Source: Massilia sp. YIM B02769
GTDB lineage: Bacteria > Pseudomonadota > Gammaproteobacteria > Burkholderiales > Burkholderiaceae_D
Assembly: GCF_030411995.1 (NCBI RefSeq)
Contig: NZ_JASNRC010000006.1
Coordinates: 278,513-342,512, forward strand
Reading direction: 5' to 3'
Length of the DNA: 64,000 bases
Position numbers and translations under genes: made by a program. Of this stretch, positions 46,862-56,363 are shown one piece after another. The notes beneath the pieces are model-generated. The model was given only the letters and a program-made list of their open reading frames with translations, searched no databases and was not told the DNA's origin. How positions within the stretch are numbered: the first letter of the stretch is position 1; the number at the start of each line of letters is the position of its first letter.

Positions 46862-47506
46862 CTAGCGGATCGCGTGCACCGCTTCGCCCGAGGTCACGAA
46901 AATGGCGTCGCCCGCCTCGCGCGTCACCACGTGCCCGCCGGTGAAGGAACCGAAGGAAGGCAGGATCATGCGCTGCGAACCGACCACGAAGCACGGCAGG
47001 CGCAGCGCGTCGAAGCGGGTGGCCAGCACCCAGGCCGGGTGCACGTGGCCTGCCAGTGCGTAGCCCCCGGTGTCGAGGTCGGGATGGTGGCAGAACGCGA
47101 ACGGGCCGACCGCATGCGGTTCGTCGACCAGCTCGATCCCGAGCGCGGCGGCCGGGTCGCCGGCATGCCTGTCGTGGTTGCCGCGCACCAGGGTCAGGCG
47201 CAGTTCCGGACGCGTGTGGCGCCAGGCCAGCATCGCCCCCTGTGTCGAGGACGCGTGGGCCGCGCGCGCATGCAGGAAGTCGCCGAGGAACATCACGTGG
47301 CGCGCGCCGTGCTGCCGGACCAGGGCGTCGAGCCCGAGCAGGTTCTCGGTGGTGGTCCCGCGCGGCACCGGGATGCCCTGGGCGCGGAACGAGGCCGCCT
47401 TGCCGAAGTGGATATCGGCGATGATCAGCATCGCCTCGGCCGGCCAGTACACCGCCTTTTCCGGCAACAGCAACAAGCGCTCACCCGCAACCACCACTTC
47501 CGTCAT
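46862..47506 (-). CDS. pdeM: Ligase-associated DNA damage response endonuclease PdeM
   Basis: A 214-residue calcineurin-type metallophosphoesterase. Metal ligands are seen in [28 protein letters not shown] and [10 protein letters not shown]. In this family the enzyme works with an adjacent Lhr-type helicase, an ATP-dependent ligase and an MBL exonuclease, all present next to it. The start overlaps the helicase stop by 4 bp (ATGA). Confidence 0.92.
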   Translation of the reverse strand: MTEVVVAGERLLLLPEKAVYWPAEAMLIIADIHFGKAASFRAQGIPVPRGTTTENLLGLDALVRQHGARHVMFLGDFLHARAAHASSTQGAMLAWRHTRPELRLTLVRGNHDRHAGDPAAALGIELVDEPHAVGPFAFCHHPDLDTGGYALAGHVHPAWVLATRFDALRLPCFVVGSQRMILPSFGSFTGGHVVTREAGDAIFVTSGEAVHAIR

Positions 47507-49971
47507 ACCGCCGCCGCCTTTTCCAGTTCCCGCACCATGCGCGCCACGCGGTCGTTGAGCTTTTCGGTGCTCACCTTTTCGCGGAAGCGCTCGACCATCA
47601 GCGCAAAGCCGAAGGGCGTGGCGCGCTTGACCACACGATACGCCACTTTGCGCGCATGCAGCTCCTCGAGCGTGTCGCGCAGGCGTTTGAGTTCCAGCTC
47701 CTGTTCCAGCACCTCGCGCTGGGCCTGCGTCAGCAGCAAATTGCCGGCATCGTGCTTGCGGAAGACCTCGAAGAACAGCGACGACGAGGCCTGCACCTGG
47801 CGGTTCGATTTCGGCTGGCCCGGATAGCCCTGGAACACCAGCCCGGCGATGCGCGCCACCTCGCGGAAGCGCTGCTGCGACAACTGGGTCGCGTTCAGGC
47901 TGGCCAGCACGTCTTCCAGCAGGTGCGCGGTATCGAACAGCGGCACCTCGAGCCCGGTGGCGCCGGCAAACATGCTCGCCCAGTCCACCGGCTCCGGCGC
48001 CATCAATTCGAAGCCGTAGTCGTTCACCGCGATCGAGAAGGTGATCGGCTGCACGCGCCCGATGCGCCAGGCGAACAGCGAGGCCAGGCCCATGTGCACC
48101 GAGCGCCCCGCGAACGGGTACACGAACAAGTGCCAGCCCTCGCGGCTCTTCATCGATTCCAGCACCAGGGTATCGATGGTGGGCAGCGCCGACCACTTCT
48201 GCTGGATCTCGACCAGCGGCCGGATCGCCTGCATTTCCGGCCCCTCGAAGCGCCCCGCCTCGGCCTGGCGCAGCTGCTCGAGCGCGGCGTGGGCCAGCTC
48301 GGACGACATCGGCATCTTGGCGCCCTGCCAGCGCGCGATCGCGCCGCGCGAGCCGGTGGCGCGCTTCACGAAGGCGGTCATCTCGTGCACGCGGATGAAT
48401 TCCAGGATGCGCCCGCCGAACAGGAAGTGGTCGCCCTGCTTCAGGCGCGAGATGAAGGACTCTTCCATGCTGCCGATGCGCCCGCCGCTGACGTACTTCA
48501 CCTGGATCGTGGCGTCCGAGACGATGGTGCCGATGCCCATGCGGTGGCGGCGGCCGATGCCGACGTCGGGCACGCGGTAGATACCTTCCTCGTCCGGCAG
48601 CACGCGCCGGTATTCCGGGTACACGGTCAGGCTCTGGCCGCCGCGCGCCACGAAGTCGAGCGCCCACTGCCATTCCTCCTCATCCAGCTCGCGGTAAGAC
48701 CAGGCGCGCCTGACTTCCTCGAACAGCTCGGCGGAACGGAAGCCGCCGCCCAGCGCGACCGTCACCAGGTGCTGCACCAGCACGTCGAAAGGCTTGTTCG
48801 GCACGTAACGGCCTTCGATGCGGCGCTGGGCCACAGCCACCTTGGCGGCGGCGGCCTCCAGGATTTCCATGCTGTTGGTCGGCACCAGGGTCACGCGCGA
48901 GACCCGCCCCGGCGCGTGGCCGCTGCGCCCGGCGCGCTGCAGCAGGCGCGCAATCCCCTTCGCACTGCCGACCTGCAGCACGCGCTCGACCGGCAGGAAG
49001 TCCACGCCCAGGTCGAGGCTGGCGGTGCAGATCACGGCCTTCAGCTCGCCCTTTTTCAGGCCCATCTCGACCCAGTCGCGCACCTCGCGCGCCAGCGAGC
49101 CGTGGTGCAGCGCGATCACGCCGGCCCAGTCGGGCCGCGCTTCCAGGATGTTCTGGTACCAGATCTCGGACTGCGCGCGCGTGTTGGTGAAGACCAGGGT
49201 CGCATCGTAATGCTCGATCTCGTCGATCACGGGCTTCAGCATCTGCAGCCCCAGGTGGCCGCCCCAGGGGAAGCGCGACACGTCCTTCGGGATCAGGGAG
49301 TCGACCACGATCTGCTTCTTGGTGTCGCCTTCGACCAGCACTCCCGAATTTTCTCCACCTTCGCCGCCGAGCAGCACCTGGCGCGCCAGGTCCAGGTCGC
49401 CCATGGTCGCCGAGACGCCCCAGATCACAAGTCCGGGCCGCCAGGTACGCAGGCGCGCCAGCGCCAGCTGCACCTGTACGCCGCGCTTGCTGGCCATCAG
49501 CTCGTGCCACTCGTCGATGACGATCATGTCGAGGTGCTTGAACTGCTCCTGGGCCGCCGCATGCGACAGCAGCAGCGATAGGCTTTCCGGCGTCGTGACC
49601 AGGGCCGACGGCCAGCTGCGCGACTGGCGCGCCCGCTCGGCCGAGCCGGTGTCGCCGGTGCGTGCGCCGACAGTCCAGTCGGGCGCCAGCTGGGCCGCCG
49701 ATTCTTCCAGCGCGCGCTGGGTATCGGCGGCCAGGGCGCGCATCGGCGTGATCCACAGGGTGCGCAGGCCGGTCATCCTTCCCTTGGTCAGGGAGCCGCG
49801 CTGCAAGGCCGCGAGCCAGACCGCAAAGGTTTTACCGGCGCCAGTGTTCGCGTGCAGCAGGCCGGATTGGCCGGCCAGCGCCGCATCCCACACCGCCTTC
49901 TGGAAGGGAAAAGGCTTCCAGCCGCGCGCGTCGAACCACGCCTTGACGTCTTTTTTACTTGGCCCGCTCAT
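47503..49971 (-). CDS. Ligase-associated DEXH-box helicase, Lhr-core type
   Basis: An 822-residue superfamily 2 helicase. Walker [18 protein letters not shown] near residue 38, DEXH box [15 protein letters not shown], and motif [14 protein letters not shown]. It has the length and order of Lhr-Core proteins (ATPase, winged helix, helicase-specific C-terminal domain), which move 3'-5' on DNA. Overlaps pdeM by 4 bp and the ligase by 4 bp (49968-49971), so all are coupled. Confidence 0.93.
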   Translation of the reverse strand: MSGPSKKDVKAWFDARGWKPFPFQKAVWDAALAGQSGLLHANTGAGKTFAVWLAALQRGSLTKGRMTGLRTLWITPMRALAADTQRALEESAAQLAPDWTVGARTGDTGSAERARQSRSWPSALVTTPESLSLLLSHAAAQEQFKHLDMIVIDEWHELMASKRGVQVQLALARLRTWRPGLVIWGVSATMGDLDLARQVLLGGEGGENSGVLVEGDTKKQIVVDSLIPKDVSRFPWGGHLGLQMLKPVIDEIEHYDATLVFTNTRAQSEIWYQNILEARPDWAGVIALHHGSLAREVRDWVEMGLKKGELKAVICTASLDLGVDFLPVERVLQVGSAKGIARLLQRAGRSGHAPGRVSRVTLVPTNSMEILEAAAAKVAVAQRRIEGRYVPNKPFDVLVQHLVTVALGGGFRSAELFEEVRRAWSYRELDEEEWQWALDFVARGGQSLTVYPEYRRVLPDEEGIYRVPDVGIGRRHRMGIGTIVSDATIQVKYVSGGRIGSMEESFISRLKQGDHFLFGGRILEFIRVHEMTAFVKRATGSRGAIARWQGAKMPMSSELAHAALEQLRQAEAGRFEGPEMQAIRPLVEIQQKWSALPTIDTLVLESMKSREGWHLFVYPFAGRSVHMGLASLFAWRIGRVQPITFSIAVNDYGFELMAPEPVDWASMFAGATGLEVPLFDTAHLLEDVLASLNATQLSQQRFREVARIAGLVFQGYPGQPKSNRQVQASSSLFFEVFRKHDAGNLLLTQAQREVLEQELELKRLRDTLEELHARKVAYRVVKRATPFGFALMVERFREKVSTEKLNDRVARMVRELEKAAAV

Positions 49972-51608
49972 GCACCCGCGGCGGCCAGCAGGCCCTTCAA
50001 GGTATCGAGGGTATCGGCATCCTCGACGGTCTTGTCGTCGCGCCGGCGCAGGATACGCGGGAAGCGCACCGCGATCCCCGCCTTGTGCCGGCTCGACAAG
50101 GCGATGCCCTCGAAGCCGATCTCGAACACCATGGTCGGCTTCACCGAGCGCACCGGCCCGAACTTCTCGATCGTGGTCTTGCGGATCGCATTGTCCACCT
50201 GGGCGATCTCGGCATCCGTGAGCCCGGAATAGGCTTTCGCGAACGGCACCAGGCGGCGCTCGCCCTTGCCTTCCTCATCGTCCCAGACCGCGAAGGTGTA
50301 GTCGGTATAGAGCGAGGCGCGCCGGCCATGCCCGGCCTGGGCATAGATCAGCACCGCGTCCACCGAGTAGGGATCGACCTTCCACTTCCACCAGGTGCCG
50401 ACATCCTTGGTGCGGCCCACGCCGTACTGGGCGCTGCGGGCCTTGACCATCATACCCTCGACGCCGCGCGCACGCGATTCGGCGCGCAGCTCGGCCAGCG
50501 CTTCCCAGTCGCCGGCATGGACCACCGGCGAGACCTTCAGTTGCTCCTGGTCGACCGCGCCGACCAGGGTTTCCAGCAGCGTACGGCGTTCAATCTGGGG
50601 CAGCGCGCGCAGGTCGACGCCGTCGAGTTCCAGCAGGTCGTAGCAGACCAGCACCGCCGGCAGCTCGGCCAGCAGCTTGGCGGATAGCGTCTTGCGGCCG
50701 ATGCGGCGCTGCAGTTCGGCGAACGGCGCCGGCAGGTCATTGGCATGGTCCCAGACCAGCACTTCGCCGTCGACCACGGTGCCTTCGGGCAGGCGCACCG
50801 CGCAGAGTTCGGGAAAGCGCTCCGAGATCAGGTCTTCGCCACGCGACCACAGGTAGTTCTGGCCGCCGCGCCGCACCAGCTGGGCGCGGATGCCGTCGTA
50901 CTTCCATTCGACCTGCCAATCGCTCAGCGCGCCCAGCGCGGCCGGATCGCCCTGCAGCTGGTGCGCCAGGAAGAAGGGATAAGGCTGGCCGCCGCGCAGC
51001 TTGTGTTCTTCGTCGGACTGGGCCGCGATCAGTTGCAGGAACTTGGTGGCGGTCGGGCGCACGCTGCCGTCGGTCCAGCCCATCAGGCGCTGGGCCACGA
51101 GTTTGCTGTCGACGGCGGCGATGTTCGCCAGTGCGCGCGTCACCAGCAGCTTCGAGACGCCGACGCGGAAACCGCCGCCGATCAGTTTGCAGAACAGGAA
51201 GCGTTCGCGCGTATCGAGCTCGTTCCAGTAGCTGAACAGGGCCGCGCGGATGACGTCCGGGTCGGCACCGCGCAAGGGGCCGATGCGCTCGGTCATCCAT
51301 TCGGCAAGACCCACGTCGCTCTGCTTTTCCGGCGGCGGCAGGATCAGGGCAATAGTCTCGGCCATGTCGCCGACCGCGTGATAGGACTCGTCGAACAGCC
51401 ATTCGTCGAGCACCGCGTATTCGATGGCGAACTGGCGCAGCAGCTTGGTCGGCACGGCTTGCCTTGGCTTGCCGCCGGCCAGGAAGTAGACCGCCCAGGC
51501 GGCGTTCTCCGGCGACGCCGTCGAAAAATACTGCTGCAGGGCTTCCAGCTTGCGGTTGGTGGCGGTGGTTTCGTCGAGTTCGGCGTAGAGGCGGGCGAAT
51601 TCACGCAT
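49968..51608 (-). CDS. ATP-dependent DNA ligase of the repair cassette
   Basis: A 546-residue ATP-type ligase, unusual beside the NAD-dependent replicative ligase of bacteria. The adenylation lysine is K236 in [13 protein letters not shown]; further nucleotidyltransferase blocks are [14 protein letters not shown] and [13 protein letters not shown], and the OB domain ends with [13 protein letters not shown]. An N-terminal helical domain of about 200 residues precedes the core. Start overlaps the exonuclease end by 8 bp. Confidence 0.94.
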   Translation of the reverse strand: MREFARLYAELDETTATNRKLEALQQYFSTASPENAAWAVYFLAGGKPRQAVPTKLLRQFAIEYAVLDEWLFDESYHAVGDMAETIALILPPPEKQSDVGLAEWMTERIGPLRGADPDVIRAALFSYWNELDTRERFLFCKLIGGGFRVGVSKLLVTRALANIAAVDSKLVAQRLMGWTDGSVRPTATKFLQLIAAQSDEEHKLRGGQPYPFFLAHQLQGDPAALGALSDWQVEWKYDGIRAQLVRRGGQNYLWSRGEDLISERFPELCAVRLPEGTVVDGEVLVWDHANDLPAPFAELQRRIGRKTLSAKLLAELPAVLVCYDLLELDGVDLRALPQIERRTLLETLVGAVDQEQLKVSPVVHAGDWEALAELRAESRARGVEGMMVKARSAQYGVGRTKDVGTWWKWKVDPYSVDAVLIYAQAGHGRRASLYTDYTFAVWDDEEGKGERRLVPFAKAYSGLTDAEIAQVDNAIRKTTIEKFGPVRSVKPTMVFEIGFEGIALSSRHKAGIAVRFPRILRRRDDKTVEDADTLDTLKGLLAAAGA

Positions 51609-52692
51609 CGCGCGCCTCCTGCGGCTCCGCGTCCGCTGCTTCAGTGGCCTTAGTGGCCTCAGTGGCTTCCTTCGCCTCGGCCGGCTGCGGCGGGATCGCC
51701 ACGTCGTCATCGTCGTCGCCGTATTCGGTGTCGAAGCCGTGCGCATCCAGGCCCTGCTGGCACAGCCATTTCACCAGCACCGGGATCGAGCCGTGGGTAA
51801 CGATCACGCGCCCGGCGCCGGTGGCGGCAATGGCCTGCATCAGCCCCGGCCAGTCGGCGTGATCGGACAGCACGAAACCGCGGTCGACGCCACGTCGGCG
51901 GCGCGCGCCACGCAACTGCATCCAGCCGCTGGCAAAGGCGTCGCTGTAGTCGCCGAAGCGCTTCATCCAGGGCGAACCGGAGGCGGACGGCGGCGCCACC
52001 ACGATCGATTGTTTCAGGTCGGCTTTCGACACGTCGCTGACCATCAGCGTCGGCGGCAGTTCGATCCCGCCTTCGCGGTAGACGCGGTTCAGCGGCTCGA
52101 CCGCGCCATGGCAGACGATCGGCCCGATGGCCGGGTCGAGGCCGGACAGGATGCGCTGGGCCTTGCCGAAGGAATAGCCGAACACCACGCTGCAGCGGCC
52201 CTCTTCCGCGTTCTTGCGCCACCAGCGGTTCATGTCGTCGAAGATGGATTGTTCGGGCGCCCAGCGGTAGATCGGCAAACCAAACGTGGATTCGGTGATG
52301 AAGGTGTGGCAGCGCACGGGTTCGAATGCTGCGCAGGTCTTGTCGGGTTCGATCTTGTAGTCGCCCGAGGCGACCCAGACTTCACCGCCGTATTCCATGC
52401 GCACCTGGGCCGAACCCAGCACGTGGCCGGCCGGGTGCAGCGAGATGGTGACGCCGTTGTGGACCACGGTCTCGCCGTATTCCAGCCCGTCGACGGAGAT
52501 CTCGCCCAGGCGCGAGCGCAGCACGTGCACGCCGCTGGCGGCGGTGAGGTAGCGTCCATGGCCATAGCGCGCGTGGTCGCCGTGTGCATGCGTGATCACG
52601 GCCCGGTCCACCGGCCGCCAGGGGTCGATGTAGAACCCGCCCGGTACACAGTACAGGCCTTCCTTGCGTACCACCACCATATCTGCTGCCAT
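51601..52692 (-). CDS. Ligase-associated MBL-fold exonuclease
   Basis: A 363-residue metallo-beta-lactamase/beta-CASP-like nuclease. Metal motif ITHAHGDHARYGHG near residue 34, HPAGHVLGSAQVRMEYGG, and FVLSDHADWPGLMQAI near the end. Family members resect DNA for the neighbouring ligase. The last 25 residues are a low-complexity Glu/Ala/Thr tail (KEATEATKATEAAD), which may vary in length. 32 bp downstream of recQ. Confidence 0.92.
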   Translation of the reverse strand: MAADMVVVRKEGLYCVPGGFYIDPWRPVDRAVITHAHGDHARYGHGRYLTAASGVHVLRSRLGEISVDGLEYGETVVHNGVTISLHPAGHVLGSAQVRMEYGGEVWVASGDYKIEPDKTCAAFEPVRCHTFITESTFGLPIYRWAPEQSIFDDMNRWWRKNAEEGRCSVVFGYSFGKAQRILSGLDPAIGPIVCHGAVEPLNRVYREGGIELPPTLMVSDVSKADLKQSIVVAPPSASGSPWMKRFGDYSDAFASGWMQLRGARRRRGVDRGFVLSDHADWPGLMQAIAATGAGRVIVTHGSIPVLVKWLCQQGLDAHGFDTEYGDDDDDVAIPPQPAEAKEATEATKATEAADAEPQEARDA

Positions 52693-52724
52693 GCGTCTCC
52701 TTCGCGGCTCTTTCGATAAAATTT

Positions 52725-54431
52725 TTACAACGGTTTCACGAAGTCTGCCATAAAGCTCCGATGCTCGCCGTCCGGGAAGTCGATGCCGACCTGGTCGCCC
52801 GCCACGGAGCTGACGACGCCTTCGCCGTACTTGGCCACGGTCACGCGCATGCCGGCTTCGAAGTGCGGGCCGGCCGGCTCCGGCTCGGGTTCGTGGCTGA
52901 ACTCGTCGTCGCGGATCTCGATGTCTTCCAGCGCGGCTGCCGGCGGATTCAGGCAGTTATCGCAGCGGCAGCACTTCTCGAAGCCCTCGACTTCGTCGTT
53001 GAAGTAGTCGAGCAGCAGCTTCCAGCGGCAGAAGCCGCTCACCGCATAGCCCACCATCTTTTCCAGGGCTTCGCGGTCGTGGTCCTGCTTCTGGATATAG
53101 ACTTGGGCCAGCTGCTCGAAGGTCACGGCCTTCGGTTCGGCGTTTGTCACCACGAATTCCAGCTTGCGGTTCTGGCGCACCAGCTTGCCGTCCTTCAGCA
53201 GCTTGAGGCAGACCTTGATCTTGGCTTCGTTCAGGTCGACCAGCCTGTCCTCGATGCGCTCGGTGGTCACCGGCCCCGCTTCCGCCAGCTCGCAGGCGGC
53301 GTCGTAGACCGAACGGATCTCGGCCGCATCCGGGTAATGCTTCACGAGGAAGAACTGCTGCAGGCGCTTGTCGTCCTGCAGGAACAGCAGCGTGCACTGG
53401 GCGTCCTTGCCGTCGCGGCCGGCGCGGCCCGACTCCTGGTAGTAGGACTCGAGGTTGGCCGGAATCTGCAGGTGCACCACGAAGCGCGTGTCCGCTTTGT
53501 CGATGCCCATGCCGAAGGCATTCGTCGCCACCATGATGCGGCGCTCGTCGTTCATGAACAAATCCTGGTTGGCGCGCCGCTCGGCGGCCGGCAGCTTGCC
53601 ATGGTAAATCGTCACCGATTCGCCGGCTTCTTCGAGGATGCGGTGCATTTCCTCGGCCGCTTTCACGGTCGCGGCATACACGATGCCCACGCCTTCGGTC
53701 TCGGCCACCAGGCGCCGCGCTTCGGCGAACTTGTCGGCCAGGCTGGTCACCTGGTGCACGCGGTACTCCAGGTTGGGGCGGTAGATGCCGGTGTTGATGA
53801 CCTTCATGCGCGGCCGGTTCAGCTGGCGGCCGATGTCGTCCATCACCTCGTCGGTGGCGGTGGCGGTCAGGGCCAGCACGGTCGGGTTGCCGATGGCCGC
53901 GATCGCCGCCGCCATCTCGATGTAGGCCGGGCGGAAATCGTGGCCCCATTGGGAAATGCAATGGGCTTCGTCGATGGCCACCAGGGTGACGGTGGTTTGC
54001 TTCAGCACCTCGATGAATTCGGGCGAGGTCAGGCGTTCGGGCGTGCAGAACACGATTTCGCAGGTGCCGCCGCTGATCGACGCCAGGGCCTGGTGCTCTT
54101 CCTCGGCATTCAGGCTGCTGTTGACCTGGCAGGCGCGCACGCCCAGCTCATCGAGCTTTTCCAGCTGGTCTTTCATCAGCGAGATCAGGGGCGAGACCAC
54201 CACCGTGGTGCCGCCCAGCATGCGGGCGGGAATCTGGTAACACAGCGACTTGCCGCCGCCGGTAGGCATGATCGCCAGCGTGTCCTTGCCGTCCAGGACA
54301 CTGTCGATCACGCGTTGCTGCCCTTCGCGCAGCTGTTCGATACCGAACACGGAGCGCAGCAGCTTGCGAATGGAATTGCGGCGCACCGCGAGGAGGCCGT
54401 TATGGAGAAGTTTGGGTTCGTGTCGGGTCAT
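52725..54431 (-). CDS. recQ: ATP-dependent DNA helicase RecQ with a non-HRDC C-terminus
   Basis: A 568-residue RecQ helicase. P-loop PTGGGKSLCYQIP at about 56-68, DEAH box VAIDEAHCISQWGHDFRP, motif VI QESGRAGRDG, and the RecQ zinc cluster (FCRWKLLLDYF... KCCRCDNC). After about residue 510 the usual HRDC domain is absent; instead FEAGMRVTVAKYGEGVVSSV and VGIDFPDGEHRSFMADFV resemble the Tudor-like C-terminal tail of UvrD/PcrA, which touches RNA polymerase. It heads the repair cassette with only 32 bp to the exonuclease gene. A 9-bp inverted repeat covers the region just before the ATG. Confidence 0.93.
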   Translation of the reverse strand: MTRHEPKLLHNGLLAVRRNSIRKLLRSVFGIEQLREGQQRVIDSVLDGKDTLAIMPTGGGKSLCYQIPARMLGGTTVVVSPLISLMKDQLEKLDELGVRACQVNSSLNAEEEHQALASISGGTCEIVFCTPERLTSPEFIEVLKQTTVTLVAIDEAHCISQWGHDFRPAYIEMAAAIAAIGNPTVLALTATATDEVMDDIGRQLNRPRMKVINTGIYRPNLEYRVHQVTSLADKFAEARRLVAETEGVGIVYAATVKAAEEMHRILEEAGESVTIYHGKLPAAERRANQDLFMNDERRIMVATNAFGMGIDKADTRFVVHLQIPANLESYYQESGRAGRDGKDAQCTLLFLQDDKRLQQFFLVKHYPDAAEIRSVYDAACELAEAGPVTTERIEDRLVDLNEAKIKVCLKLLKDGKLVRQNRKLEFVVTNAEPKAVTFEQLAQVYIQKQDHDREALEKMVGYAVSGFCRWKLLLDYFNDEVEGFEKCCRCDNCLNPPAAALEDIEIRDDEFSHEPEPEPAGPHFEAGMRVTVAKYGEGVVSSVAGDQVGIDFPDGEHRSFMADFVKPL

Positions 54432-54432
54432 G

Positions 54433-54456
54433 ATGGAGGCTAATGTAAGCCTCCAT
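54433..54456 (-). promoter_or_regulatory. Inverted repeat over the recQ translation start region
   Basis: ATGGAGGCT and AGCCTCCAT, perfect 9-bp arms 6 nt apart, end two bases upstream of the recQ ATG. On the mRNA the first arm holds the only GGAGG and the second a complementary CCTCC next to the start codon, so folding would hide the ribosome site. It could instead be a repressor operator. Confidence 0.5.
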
Positions 54457-54489
54457 ACTCAGCCGAGCTATAGGATGCACGCCATCGAC

Positions 54490-54572
54490 TGTGTAGGAGT
54501 GCCGCTGTCGGCGCCGCCGCGCATGGGTTAACGCTGCCACGGCGACAAGGCCACAAGGCTTTTTCCTACACA
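54490..54572. repeat. Inverted repeat element with TGTGTAGGA ends
   Basis: TGTGTAGGA (54490-54498) and TCCTACACA (54564-54572) are exact inverses flanking 65 bp. The GTAGGAGTGC start is shared with 43744. It lies between divergent recQ and the small peptide gene. Confidence 0.55.
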
Positions 54573-54667
54573 ACGGCGGAGTTCCCGCCGATGCCGCAAC
54601 ATCGGCCGGATGTCTAAGATGGCAGCATACACCAACAAAACACGTAGCACCGCCCCGGAGAACGATC

Positions 54668-54787
54668 ATGATGCGCTCAATCCCTACCACCCTGACTGCA
54701 CTGCAACTTGCCCTCGCCAGTGCAGCCGCCTGGCTGCTCTACGAGACCAATGCGCTGCAGGGCGCGGCCTTCATGATGTTCCACTGA
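54668..54787 (+). CDS. Putative 39-residue single-span membrane peptide
   Basis: ATG at 54668 (a second ATG follows directly) with GGAG eight bases upstream and a strong terminator 88 bp downstream. The peptide reads MMRSIPTTLTALQLALASAAA, then WLLYETNALQGAAFMMFH: a short basic N-terminus and one hydrophobic helix of about 17 residues. Too short for domain recognition. The RBS-ORF-terminator layout makes it a better candidate than chance for a real small protein. Confidence 0.5.
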   Translation: MMRSIPTTLTALQLALASAAAWLLYETNALQGAAFMMFH

Positions 54788-54875
54788 TTCCAGATCACGG
54801 CTGAATACTTGCCTGCGTGGCAAGTTCGATAGCCTATTTTACCCAGCCGCGGACGACATCCGCGCACGATAGAGC

Positions 54876-54910
54876 AAGCGCCGTACCACTGACGTGGAAC
54901 GGCGCTTTTT
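54876..54910 (+). terminator. Rho-independent terminator
   Basis: AAGCGCCGT pairs with ACGGCGCTT, extended by CCAC/GTGG after a mismatch, followed by TTTTTGTTG. It ends the small-peptide transcript and faces the convergent lipoprotein gene. Confidence 0.85.
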
Positions 54911-54935
54911 GTTGGGTATGGTGATGCGGCTTTTC

Positions 54936-56222
54936 CTAGAAATCCTTGTCACCGAGCGGCCAGTCCGCAGGCTCGATATATTTGCCCTTTGCGCTGTCGA
55001 ATGCCAGTGTCCATTCTTTCGCCAATTCTTCGCCGTTGCTGGTGCCGGTCACCGCGACGAGCAGATGGTAGAACTCGGCATTTTCCGGAACATCGCTGAC
55101 ACGCACGGTCGAGGCCATCGATGACGACTTCCCTTCGCAATCCCCGCATGCACCCGTATTGTCATAAGCGGTCGGTAGCCCACCGACCTCCTGAACGACG
55201 CCGGCGCGATTTGCCAGGATAATCATCCGGCTGCCGCAATAACCCTGGTGGCAATCGCCGTATTCGCCACGCCAGCCCCAGTTATCGTTCGCTCCGAGCT
55301 CGGTCAAGAACCATTCGGATGGCGCGGTGCCCATGGTGCCCGCCTGGATGGTCGTCGATTTCGCAATGAATGCGGGCTTGCCATTTGTCTCGCCAACGAT
55401 GAATGCACCGACCAGTCCTTGCATGGCGTGGGCGGTCATCATTTCGCCCTGCTGATCGATAGCCTGTCCATTTGCAATGGCATACAAACGCTTTCCGCTA
55501 CCGAGCGTCTTGATGTCGAAGTGCGCGAGCTTCATGCAATACGGCATCCCTTCAAACCTGTATATCCAGCATCCATGTTCCGCTTCCTGCTTGCCGTAGA
55601 CGTGATTCATCAAGCGCACGGCAGCGTCGCGCGCGTTGCCGGAAGCGAGCAGGTTCGGCGGAATGTCGCCGGGCGGCGGCGGCTTGGGATCCATCACGCC
55701 GGACCGGGCAACCGTGGACAGCAATTCCACCATGGGTGCGTGGCCGCTCAGTTCGACCAGCAGATCCCTGGTGTCCTCGGTATGCTGGGCGGTGTACTGG
55801 ATCGTGGTTTTCCACGCCGGCCCGCTCGTATCGACGAGTTCAGGAAGCCGCTTGCTGTCCTGCAGGGATGTGAAAATCGGGTCGCCGACGATTTGATCGG
55901 CATTCGCCAGGGTAATCTCGAGCGCGGCCTCGCATGTGACCTTGCCGATTTTCTCGTCCTTGCTTGAAGTACGAATGGTCGTGACGGCGATCTGCATGCG
56001 CTTCTTGAGGCGATCGAGCAGCTCGGTGTTGCCCGCTGGGCCCGACAAGGCTTTTTCCAGCGTTTCCTCGACACCCTGTTTGACGAGGTCGATGGTGGAC
56101 GGGTCAATGCAATTCGGCTGGGTTTTGCTGCATCCGGCGCAGAGCGTCGCAACAAGCACCAGCGCGATCACACTGCGTACATCACGTAATCCCAGGCCTG
56201 CCAATGGAGAAAAGGTTTTCAT
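54936..56222 (-). CDS. Unrecognised large lipoprotein with cysteine pairs
   Basis: A 428-residue lipoprotein. Signal peptide with lipobox LCAGCSK gives an acylated cysteine near residue 31 from ATG 56222 (the open frame to 56258 adds 12 residues before a better signal sequence). The N-terminal 130 mature residues are helical; the C-terminal half is beta-rich with cysteine pairs GDCHQGYCGSR and GACGDCEGK, suggesting disulfides in the periplasm. No domain recognised. The DNA is markedly poorer in GC than its neighbours (about 48% in one line counted, and 38% just upstream), which suggests recent acquisition. It stands alone. Confidence 0.75.
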   Translation of the reverse strand: MKTFSPLAGLGLRDVRSVIALVLVATLCAGCSKTQPNCIDPSTIDLVKQGVEETLEKALSGPAGNTELLDRLKKRMQIAVTTIRTSSKDEKIGKVTCEAALEITLANADQIVGDPIFTSLQDSKRLPELVDTSGPAWKTTIQYTAQHTEDTRDLLVELSGHAPMVELLSTVARSGVMDPKPPPPGDIPPNLLASGNARDAAVRLMNHVYGKQEAEHGCWIYRFEGMPYCMKLAHFDIKTLGSGKRLYAIANGQAIDQQGEMMTAHAMQGLVGAFIVGETNGKPAFIAKSTTIQAGTMGTAPSEWFLTELGANDNWGWRGEYGDCHQGYCGSRMIILANRAGVVQEVGGLPTAYDNTGACGDCEGKSSSMASTVRVSDVPENAEFYHLLVAVTGTSNGEELAKEWTLAFDSAKGKYIEPADWPLGDKDF

Positions 56223-56291
56223 ATAGAGATATATGCTAAAGATGCAACAGTTTAGCACTGCCGTATCCCGAAATATCTCTGCATGAAATGG

Positions 56292-56329
56292 AAAAACGCC
56301 ATCGCAAGATTGGTCGCGATGGCGTTTTT
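56292..56329 (-). terminator. Rho-independent terminator of ahpF
   Basis: AAAAACGCCATCGC pairs with GCGATGGCGTTTTT, a perfect 14-bp stem with a 10-nt loop and T-runs on both strands, 34 bp beyond the ahpF stop. Confidence 0.9.
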
Positions 56330-56363
56330 GTTCTTGCTGCGGCCCCTCGGGGCCGTTTGATGC

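Noticed and set aside
46862..52692. Ligase/helicase/nuclease cluster as an undescribed defence system
   Set aside because: The four genes match the known ligase-associated DNA damage response cassette in content and order; only the recQ linkage is reported as unusual.
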